Positions 1-4,993 of a stretch of DNA of 5,404 bases are shown in pieces. The position numbers and the translations under genes are program-made. Source of the stretch: Thermoplasmata archaeon (lineage in GTDB: Archaea; Thermoplasmatota; Thermoplasmata; Thermoplasmatales; Thermoplasmataceae). How positions within the stretch are numbered: position 1 is the first letter of the stretch; each line of letters begins with the position of its first letter. The notes beneath the pieces were generated by a model. The model was not told the origin of the DNA and ran no database searches. It was given only the letters and a program-made list of their open reading frames with translations. Where the stretch lies: positions 1 to 5,404 of the forward strand of contig JAJZZW010000127.1 of the NCBI GenBank assembly GCA_021797385.1, read 5' to 3'.

Positions 1-89
1 CAATTATGGCAGTCCATCAATTTTTGTTTTATAAGGATTAAATCTTCCTTATTTTTCAATATTGATCCACCTATCTTTACAACTTGCAT
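1..89 (-). CDS. Amino acid kinase family protein, N-terminal fragment (aspartokinase-like)
   Basis: Only the first 29 codons are present; the gene continues beyond the left edge. The reverse-strand translation begins MQVVKIGGSIL, with the lysine and glycine-rich nucleotide-binding start (VVKIGGS) typical of the amino acid kinase fold. That fold includes aspartokinase, acetylglutamate kinase, UMP kinase, isopentenyl phosphate kinase and LysW-aminoadipate kinase. The following stretch with NKEDLILIKQKL resembles aspartokinases most, but a fragment this short cannot settle the substrate. The ATG at 89 is favoured because an in-frame TGA lies at 117-119 and no other ATG intervenes. A GTGAT (97-93), matching the distal part of the archaeal Shine-Dalgarno, sits just upstream. 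It is transcribed in the same direction as the Fe-S/dehydrogenase operon but separated by 136 bp with its own TATA-like box, so it is probably independent. Confidence 0.72.
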   Translation of the reverse strand, partial: MQVVKIGGSILKNKEDLILIKQKLMDCHN

Positions 90-120
90 TTTATCACTTT
101 TATTTTGTATGGCACTTCAC

Positions 121-127
121 TATAAAT
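121..127 (-). promoter_or_regulatory. Putative TATA box for the amino acid kinase gene
   Basis: On the minus strand the sequence reads ATTTATAG, centred about 34 nt upstream of the ATG at 89. With the usual archaeal spacing of about 25 nt from TATA to start site, transcription would begin near 97-99, leaving a leader of about 8-10 nt. This is a motif call by eye in AT-rich DNA, so it is tentative. Confidence 0.35.
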
Positions 128-181
128 CTTTTATGAAACCATTATATAACTAAATGAGGCTGAGTAATTTATTATACATAC

Positions 182-198
182 ATGTTATAAATTAACAT
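182..198. repeat. Small perfect inverted repeat downstream of the Fe-S subunit gene
   Basis: ATGTTA and TAACAT form 6-bp arms around a 5-nt loop (TAAAT). It lies about 30 nt past the stop codon of the Fe-S subunit gene and about 95 nt upstream of the amino acid kinase start. All arm bases but two are A/T and no T tract follows on the minus strand, so a terminator role is not supported. It may be chance in AT-rich DNA or a weak operator. Nothing else is recognisable in the 90-225 gap apart from the TATA-like box. Confidence 0.3.
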
Positions 199-225
199 TG
201 TTGATAACGGATTTTCTAAGGTGAT

Positions 226-1431
226 TTATTGATCCAGAACCATCTTTCCGACGAACTCCGAAAAATCCATGACCTTACTGTCATATGCCAGGTTGTTATA
301 GCATAGGGGACAAATGGTAACAATATTATTAGATTTTTTCTTTAATTCCGTATATCGTTGCACTGATACCTTTTTTGCAGTATCAGGAAATAGCAGTTCA
401 TCAGGACCACCACAGCACATATTCAATTTACCATGTCTATCCGGTATACTAACATCTGTTATAGAATTCAGGATATCTAGCGCCCTGAACCCATTATTAT
501 GTAATACCATATGGCATGGCTCCTGAACTGTAATACCTTCTCTATACTTTCCATAATTGAGATTCAGAAGATCAGTATAATAAACCACCTCAATATGGAA
601 ATCCGGAACATATTCAGGATACCTATTCCTAAGCAAATCGTGGGTATGGGGATCAACTGTTATTATTTTCGTTACTCCATTTTTCATAAGGAATTCATAT
701 ACTTTCCTGGCATATTCCCGGAAATCTTCTATGTACCCAAGGTCGTATAGAAACATTCCAGGATATGGTTCATTCTTTCCCAGATATCCGAATTTAATCC
801 CAGATTTTTTCAGTAAATTCACTATATTCCGGAGATCATCATTCATGGTCTCCATTAGGTCCCTGTCATAAAAATGCTTTGACAGCCGGATCAGTGGAAT
901 ATGGTTTTTCATCGCAGATGCAACACTCCTTACTACATTTTCATCCATATACTTCCTGATTCTGTTTATAGCCCTTGTATATGGCATCATCTGGTACATA
1001 TGCCCGGTAATAATAACCGTGCTGCTCCTGTCAAAATCTATATCCTTAGCCCAGTCAGCAGCTTCTTCTTTAAGTCCCAGTGGATTTTCATATTTTAAAA
1101 TACTTTCCTTTATGAGATTGGCAACAGGGTTCTTATCTCTTTTTACATCACTAACAATGAATTCCCTCATGAGTTCACTGACTATTCCTGCATTAACGCC
1201 GGCTGGGCATACATTTACACAGGCATAACAGTCAAGGCATGAATAAAAAGAATCACCCAGCTCCATCTGAGCATCAGGATTCTTCATTGCAAAATCAGCG
1301 AGAATAACCCTTCCCCTAGCACCGAAAACGGAATTGTACTGGTTAGCATCGAGGGTCGGGCATACACTCTCACAGAATCCACAGCTGATACATTTTTCTG
1401 TTATGTTTTCAATTTTTTCAATCAGATTCAT
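226..1431 (-). CDS. Iron-sulfur subunit of a GlcD-type dehydrogenase (GlcF/HdrD-like, CCG domain)
   Basis: A 401-residue soluble electron-transfer protein that likely takes electrons from the flavin subunit encoded just upstream and passes them to a quinone or another carrier. Two ferredoxin-type [4Fe-4S] motifs are visible: C14-C17-C20-C24-P and C65-C68-C71-C75-P. The C-terminal half ends in a CCG domain (C306, C339-C340-G-G, C374-x2-C377), known in HdrB/HdrD, GlcF and GlpC proteins to bind a noncubane Fe-S cluster. The preceding region (about 137-272) aligns by eye with a first CCG domain, but all expected cysteines are replaced and no cysteine occurs between C75 and C306. The ATG at 1431 overlaps the dehydrogenase stop by 14 nt and lacks a clear Shine-Dalgarno, suggesting translational coupling. 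Length matches two-cluster GlcF-type subunits. The general role is secure; the exact enzyme (lactate, glycolate or other hydroxyacid dehydrogenase) is not. Confidence 0.88.
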   Translation of the reverse strand: MNLIEKIENITEKCISCGFCESVCPTLDANQYNSVFGARGRVILADFAMKNPDAQMELGDSFYSCLDCYACVNVCPAGVNAGIVSELMREFIVSDVKRDKNPVANLIKESILKYENPLGLKEEAADWAKDIDFDRSSTVIITGHMYQMMPYTRAINRIRKYMDENVVRSVASAMKNHIPLIRLSKHFYDRDLMETMNDDLRNIVNLLKKSGIKFGYLGKNEPYPGMFLYDLGYIEDFREYARKVYEFLMKNGVTKIITVDPHTHDLLRNRYPEYVPDFHIEVVYYTDLLNLNYGKYREGITVQEPCHMVLHNNGFRALDILNSITDVSIPDRHGKLNMCCGGPDELLFPDTAKKVSVQRYTELKKKSNNIVTICPLCYNNLAYDSKVMDFSEFVGKMVLDQ

Positions 1432-2830
1432 AAAAAATCTTGCCCCTGTTCAGTATATTATTTGGATCGAATACTTTCTTGATAGATTTCATGATTTCCA
1501 GCGTGTAAAGCGAATCCCTTTCCAGATATTCCTCATACAGAAGACGGTTTTTTTCAGTGCCTATCCCGTGCTCTGCGGAAACAGAACCCATATGTTTTAT
1601 AGCCACCTTCGCTATGTTCATCTGGAGTTTCTCCATCTTTTTTCTTCCCTTTTCTGTATTGTCCATAAAAATGTTTGCATGAATGTTTCCATCACCGATA
1701 TGACCGAACAATGTAGCCTTCATTTTGCTGTCATCGACACATTTTTCTATTTCCTTCATGGCACCAGCAAGTTCGCTGGAAGGGACGATAACATCGCCTA
1801 TAACCACCAGTTGCCTATTATTTTCACGTAATGATAACAGGGCAGAATATGCTCCCTTCCTTGCCGTGTAAATCTCATCCATTCTTGATTGGTCAGTTAT
1901 CACCATGACATTATCCGTGAATTCTTTCATTATATTTTTTACATTACCTATCTTTCTTTTCAGAGCCTCTGGTGGGCTATCAACATCAATCATCAGAAGA
2001 AACTGGGTGTATCTTGGTATTTTTATTCTCATGCCCTTTCTTACTGAATTAATTGTTCCAAGGTCCATGAATTCAGCAATCAGCGGTGTAATTCCACCAC
2101 TTTTTATTTTGTTCATGGATTTTCCAACACTTTCAATATCCCTATAAAAACCTATGAGTTTTGCGGTGGCTTCCGGTAACGGCTCTATTTTCAGTACTGC
2201 CTTTGTAACAACACCCAGTGTACCCTCGCTGCCTATCATAAGCGCAGTAAGATCATACCCTGCACTTCTTTTCAAGGTGTATTCACCTGTTCTAATAATA
2301 TGCCCATCCGGAATGACAATATCCATACCAAGCACCCATTCCTTGGTCGCACCATATCTCACAGCTCTAAGGCCTCCGGCATTGGTTGATAAGGAACCCC
2401 CAATAGTTGAAGCCCTGGAACTGGCCGGGTCTGGAGGATAAAAGAAACTATATTTTTTCAGTTCCTGGTTCAGTGCATCTATTCTCACTCCTGGCTCGCA
2501 TACAGCGTATCTGGAGGATGTATTGATTTCCAGTATTCTGTTTAAATTCATGGTGCTGATTATAATACCATTGAATCCGCTTACCGAGGAACCTGTAAGT
2601 GATGTTCCACCGCTGCGTATGGTCACGTCGATCCTGTAATTATTGCACACGCATAGTATTTCTGAAATATCATCTGGTGTATCAGGCAGGCAAACTGCCA
2701 GTGGTAATCTACCGTTTATGTAAGAAGCATCTTTCATGAATGGTATCAATTCTTCTTCTGTGGTGAGTACTTTTTTGTTTCCTATTTTTGAAATGATTTC
2801 TGTTATAGCATCTGTTTGTGCCTTCTGCAT
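1418..2830 (-). CDS. FAD-linked 2-hydroxyacid dehydrogenase (GlcD / D-lactate dehydrogenase family)
   Basis: A 470-residue flavoenzyme of the PCMH-type FAD-binding (FAD_binding_4) plus FAD-oxidase C-terminal family. Members oxidise D-lactate, glycolate or D-2-hydroxyglutarate to the 2-oxoacid. FAD-binding signatures are RSGGTSLTG (72-80), PPDPASSRASTIGG (132-145) with STNAGG (148-153), and IGSEGTLG (199-206). The C-terminal domain has EFMD (253-256), the metal/substrate loop GHIGDGNIHANIF (376-388), the SAEHGIGTEKN segment (418-428) and the terminal FDPNNILNRGK (454-464). Length is normal and no signal peptide or membrane helix is seen, so it is cytoplasmic. The ATG at 2830 is fixed by an in-frame TGA at 2843-2845. 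It is the first gene of an operon with the Fe-S subunit, and a transporter is divergent across 89 bp. This fits an uptake-and-oxidation module for a hydroxycarboxylate. Family assignment is firm; substrate is inferred only. Confidence 0.93.
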   Translation of the reverse strand: MQKAQTDAITEIISKIGNKKVLTTEEELIPFMKDASYINGRLPLAVCLPDTPDDISEILCVCNNYRIDVTIRSGGTSLTGSSVSGFNGIIISTMNLNRILEINTSSRYAVCEPGVRIDALNQELKKYSFFYPPDPASSRASTIGGSLSTNAGGLRAVRYGATKEWVLGMDIVIPDGHIIRTGEYTLKRSAGYDLTALMIGSEGTLGVVTKAVLKIEPLPEATAKLIGFYRDIESVGKSMNKIKSGGITPLIAEFMDLGTINSVRKGMRIKIPRYTQFLLMIDVDSPPEALKRKIGNVKNIMKEFTDNVMVITDQSRMDEIYTARKGAYSALLSLRENNRQLVVIGDVIVPSSELAGAMKEIEKCVDDSKMKATLFGHIGDGNIHANIFMDNTEKGRKKMEKLQMNIAKVAIKHMGSVSAEHGIGTEKNRLLYEEYLERDSLYTLEIMKSIKKVFDPNNILNRGKIFYESD

Positions 2831-2850
2831 GTTAAATGTAAATCATTACC

Positions 2851-2873
2851 ATTATTAACTCTTTTTATTTTTT
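2851..2873 (-). promoter_or_regulatory. Putative promoter region of the dehydrogenase/Fe-S operon
   Basis: Upstream of the minus-strand ATG at 2830 there are two AT-rich TATA candidates. A TTAATAAT (2858-2851) is 21-28 nt upstream and would give a leaderless message. An AAATAAAA (2870-2863) is centred about 36 nt upstream and would give a leader of about 10 nt. I cannot choose between them by eye. No strong Shine-Dalgarno precedes the ATG, which slightly favours the leaderless reading. Confidence 0.3.
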
Positions 2874-2891
2874 CAATTCTGTTTAGAAATG

Positions 2892-2899
2892 TTTATAAT
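2892..2899 (+). promoter_or_regulatory. Putative TATA box for the MFS transporter gene
   Basis: TTTATAAT at 2892-2899 lies 21-28 nt before the ATG at 2920. This is the archaeal TATA-to-start-site distance, so transcription probably begins at or within a base or two of the start codon and the mRNA is leaderless. The absence of any Shine-Dalgarno-like sequence in the 20 nt before the ATG agrees. The box sits in the 89-bp region shared with the divergent dehydrogenase operon. Confidence 0.6.
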
Positions 2900-2919
2900 A
2901 ATCACGGGTTTACTGATTT

Positions 2920-4275
2920 ATGGAGACAAACACTGTTGCCGATTATGTTTATGGGCATAACAATGTTAAAGGGATGTATATGGTTTTAATTGCATCGGCC
3001 AGTGTATTCCTGGACGTATGGGATTTAACCGCATTCGGATTCGTGCTTACCTTCTTTAGGGCTACTTTTCTGCCTGCAGGATTAACTCTGGGCGTCTCTG
3101 TTGCTGCTGCCAATATAGGTGCAATTGCAGGAGCCATCCTCGGTGGATATTTTACTGACAAGTTCGGTAGAAAGAGGCTTTTGATTTATAATATGATTGT
3201 TTTCGTGGTTTTTTCATTCCTTATTGCGGTGTCTACAAACATATTCCAGTTCATAGCCTTCAGGCTGATAATGGGATTCTCAATTGGAAGCGATGTTGCA
3301 ACAGGATTCTCATACATATACGAATACATAAGCAAAGGCCAGAGAAACCATTACTACTCACTCTGGGCATACAGCTTTTCTGTTGTTGCACTTATTGCTG
3401 TTGGTTCTGTATTCCTTCTCACGGGGGAAATCAAAAATGACTCGGTGTGGCGCTATATCTTTGTCTTAGGCGGGATATTTGCAGCCATTATACTTTTACT
3501 GAGAACAAAGATTACTGAAACACCTGTATGGTTGTATGGAAATGGAAAATACAGAGAAACGAAGAATGTTTTAAAAAAAGTGTATGGTGAAGATATTAAT
3601 ATAGATGATAATAACAGGAAAGAACACATAACTTTAAAGAATCTGATCAAGCTATTTCATAAGGGATTGAACCGGGAGCTCATATTTACTTTTTCACTGA
3701 ACGGCATAGTTGGATTTATCGGATGGGGATTTGCATTTTACATTACCTATATGCTTGCACTGTTAAAATTCCTGGCCTTCTACCAGATACTAGAGGCGGA
3801 TGCAATTATATACGCATTCGGTTTTCTGGGAGCCTTTTTATCACCACACCTTGCAAAGCGTTTCGGTATATACAGATCTGCTGTTTTTCCTGCTGTAGTG
3901 GCTTCCATTTCCATATTCGCTTTATTTCTCACATTTGATCGTGTTCTTCCTGTGTACTTTGTTCTCCCGCTTTCCATTATAATAATATTCATGAATTATT
4001 CAGGGCCCATGGCTTATAATGCCGTGTTAAATGAATTCATACCCACCTCCTTAAGGGGAGTTGGTAATGGGTGGAATTATATGTTCAATAAGATAACCGA
4101 AGCCGTTAGCGGTCTTACAGCGGGGGCTATCCTTGTAATAGTAGGTCTACAATTCAATACGATTATTCTATTTCTTATAGTGTTTTCATTTACCATTATA
4201 GCTCTGATTGCCGGTAGAAAAGGTTATTTCGGAAATCACAGGGTTTCGGATTTCCACACCTCTCCTGAGGAATAA
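2920..4275 (+). CDS. Major facilitator superfamily transporter, 12 TM, probable organic-anion or sugar:H+ symporter type
   Basis: A 451-residue integral membrane carrier. Twelve hydrophobic segments are visible, roughly at 20-46, 57-78, 87-105, 109-128, 146-168, 177-195, 253-275, 290-310, 320-338, 342-360, 385-409 and 412-431. A hydrophilic central loop spans about 196-252. The classic MFS loop 2-3 signature is GGYFTDKFGRKR (75-86). Segment 4 carries RLIMGFSIGSD with EY further on, and ETPVWL (200-205) after TM6 resembles the PESPRWL of sugar-porter-like families. TM1 contains D32-x-x-D35, recalling the DGxD motif of aromatic-acid/H+ symporters such as PcaK. The ATG at 2920 is fixed by an in-frame TGA at 2914-2916 and a TATA box at leaderless distance. 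It is divergent from a hydroxyacid dehydrogenase operon, so a carboxylate such as lactate is a reasonable guess, but sugars or other anions are not excluded. Confidence 0.9.
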   Translation: METNTVADYVYGHNNVKGMYMVLIASASVFLDVWDLTAFGFVLTFFRATFLPAGLTLGVSVAAANIGAIAGAILGGYFTDKFGRKRLLIYNMIVFVVFSFLIAVSTNIFQFIAFRLIMGFSIGSDVATGFSYIYEYISKGQRNHYYSLWAYSFSVVALIAVGSVFLLTGEIKNDSVWRYIFVLGGIFAAIILLLRTKITETPVWLYGNGKYRETKNVLKKVYGEDINIDDNNRKEHITLKNLIKLFHKGLNRELIFTFSLNGIVGFIGWGFAFYITYMLALLKFLAFYQILEADAIIYAFGFLGAFLSPHLAKRFGIYRSAVFPAVVASISIFALFLTFDRVLPVYFVLPLSIIIIFMNYSGPMAYNAVLNEFIPTSLRGVGNGWNYMFNKITEAVSGLTAGAILVIVGLQFNTIILFLIVFSFTIIALIAGRKGYFGNHRVSDFHTSPEE

Positions 4276-4649
4276 ATTTCTTTTTTCCATATGGGAGGTA
4301 TTACCTTTATTTTGTCTATAATGTAATGGCAGGCAAGAAAAGCATCCTCTCTATGAACTGTAGATACAGCTATGCCGATTGAATCCTCCTTGAGATTCAC
4401 CCTGCCTGTACGCTGTACAACGGAGGCGCCAATTATTGAATATTTATTTTTAGCTTCTTCTATAATCTCACCAATCTTTTTCAGTGCCATTTCATCATAG
4501 GCTTCATAGAAAAGTGCAATAATGTCTCCGGATGTTTCATCCTCAGATCTCACAGTTCCAAAAAATGATACAACGGCACCTGCCATATTATTTTTTACAC
4601 TGTCAATGATCTCCACCGGATCAATTTTTTCAGTCTGTATCTTAATCAT
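4236..4649 (-). CDS. moaE: Molybdopterin synthase catalytic (large) subunit MoaE
   Basis: A 137-residue cytoplasmic protein that, with the thiocarboxylated small subunit MoaD, converts precursor Z (cyclic pyranopterin monophosphate) to molybdopterin by adding two sulfurs. Family landmarks run in order: GAVVSFFGTVR (24-34), YEAYDEMA (48-55), HREDAF (99-104), IDKIK (111-115) and PPIWKKE (118-124). K115 and K122 are spaced as the catalytic Lys119/Lys126 of the E. coli enzyme, and R34 and R100 are also kept. The usual HRxG before the second half is QRTG here (Q79). The ATG at 4649 is fixed by an in-frame TAG at 4665-4667 with no other start. A TATA box lies about 25 nt upstream. It stands alone, with no moaD or moaA nearby. 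Its last dozen codons overlap the convergent transporter gene. It indicates that the organism makes molybdenum or tungsten cofactor. Confidence 0.95.
   Translation of the reverse strand: MIKIQTEKIDPVEIIDSVKNNMAGAVVSFFGTVRSEDETSGDIIALFYEAYDEMALKKIGEIIEEAKNKYSIIGASVVQRTGRVNLKEDSIGIAVSTVHREDAFLACHYIIDKIKVIPPIWKKEIYSSGEVWKSETL
4277..4286 (+). terminator. T-rich tract after the MFS gene, possible archaeal terminator
   Basis: Immediately past the transporter stop codon the plus strand reads TTTCTTTTTT. Archaeal RNA polymerase can terminate on T-rich tracts without a hairpin, and none is apparent here. The tract lies inside the 3' part of the convergent moaE gene, so its composition could also simply reflect Lys/Glu codons there. 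Tentative. Confidence 0.35.
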
Positions 4650-4670
4650 ATGAATAATAATATCCTATTG

Positions 4671-4678
4671 ATATAAAT
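4671..4678 (-). promoter_or_regulatory. Putative TATA box for moaE
   Basis: The minus strand reads ATTTATAT at 4678-4671, centred about 25 nt upstream of the moaE ATG at 4649. This spacing implies a leaderless or near-leaderless transcript, and no Shine-Dalgarno is seen before the start codon. Confidence 0.55.
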
Positions 4679-4715
4679 AATTTTAACTATGAATAATGAA
4701 AGTTGCATGCCCAGG

Positions 4716-4741
4716 CTTAGACAGAAATCTGTGTACTTAGA
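4716..4741. repeat. Direct repeat with nested palindrome upstream of the ferredoxin gene, possible regulator site
   Basis: CTTAGA occurs at 4716-4721 and again at 4736-4741, a 20-bp period close to two helical turns. Between and overlapping them is ACAGA-AA-TCTGT (4721-4732), a perfect inverted repeat. With one mismatch it extends to 18 bp (4718-4735). It sits just upstream of the ferredoxin TATA-like region, where archaeal activators commonly bind. No regulator is recognised, and a chance origin cannot be excluded. Confidence 0.35.
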
Positions 4742-4750
4742 GGTAAAACA

Positions 4751-4761
4751 AAAAATAGATA
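4751..4761 (+). promoter_or_regulatory. Putative TATA box for the ferredoxin-geranylgeranyl reductase operon
   Basis: The A/T tract AAAAATAGATA is centred about 28 nt upstream of the ferredoxin ATG at 4784. It is a weak TATA match but correctly placed for a leaderless transcript. There is no Shine-Dalgarno in the following AGCTTTTACGCTT before the ATG. Confidence 0.4.
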
Positions 4762-4783
4762 TAGGTATGTAGCTTTTACGCTT

Positions 4784-4993
4784 ATGGAAGTGAAGGTTAA
4801 GAGCGAGATGGACATAGACAGAGGGCTTTGCGATTACTGCGGTGCCTGTGTTGGAATGTGTCCAACTGATGCGATTAATTTGGATGAAACAGTTATAGCC
4901 ATAAATGAAGATAAGTGTATTAAATGCGAATTTTGTGTTATAGGTTGCCCCACAGGAGCAATATCAGCGGAGTGGTTCCATGCTAAACTATGA
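4784..4993 (+). CDS. 2[4Fe-4S] ferredoxin, likely electron donor to geranylgeranyl reductase
   Basis: A 69-residue ferredoxin with two complete cluster motifs: C16-x2-C19-x2-C22-x3-C26-P and C45-x2-C48-x2-C51-x3-C55-P. These bind two low-potential [4Fe-4S] clusters in a pseudo-twofold fold. The N-terminal extension of about 15 residues is short and charged. The gene overlaps the following geranylgeranyl reductase by 14 nt, so the two are co-translated. In Methanosarcina acetivorans a ferredoxin is needed for full activity of the homologous lipid reductase, so this protein is most likely the dedicated reductant. ATG 4784 is the only ATG downstream of the in-frame TAG at 4718-4720, apart from the internal Met9. 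It could also serve other ferredoxin-dependent enzymes. Confidence 0.92.
   Translation: MEVKVKSEMDIDRGLCDYCGACVGMCPTDAINLDETVIAINEDKCIKCEFCVIGCPTGAISAEWFHAKL
4969..4976 (+). promoter_or_regulatory. Ribosome binding site for geranylgeranyl reductase, inside the ferredoxin gene
   Basis: GGAGTGGT, a near match to the archaeal GGAGGTGA, begins 11 nt before the ATG at 4980; the GGAG core is followed by a 7-nt spacer. The site supports ATG 4980 as the true start even though it lies within the ferredoxin coding sequence. It also contrasts with the leaderless first genes in this window: an internal cistron needs a Shine-Dalgarno. Confidence 0.6.

Noticed and set aside
182..198. Inverted repeat considered as an intrinsic terminator of the Fe-S subunit gene
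   Set aside because: The arms are short and almost all A/T, and no T tract follows on the minus strand, so termination is not supported.
226..1431. Heterodisulfide reductase subunit HdrD proper
   Set aside because: It lacks the first set of CCG cysteines and is paired with a GlcD-type flavoprotein, not with a cytochrome b HdrE, so a GlcF-like role is more likely.
1334..1831. Plus-strand open frame of 165 codons
   Set aside because: It is antisense to the well-supported dehydrogenase and Fe-S subunit genes, has a composition rich in F, I, H and S, and shows no domain. It is a shadow frame.
2920..4275. Drug efflux pump assignment for the MFS protein
   Set aside because: Twelve rather than 14 TM segments, sugar-porter-like ETPVWL after TM6 and a TM1 acidic pair point to solute uptake, though efflux is not formally excluded.
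4681..4783. Possible small RNA or tRNA in the moaE-ferredoxin gap
   Set aside because: No cloverleaf, no C/D box pair and no GC-rich stem; the short palindrome is better read as a DNA site.
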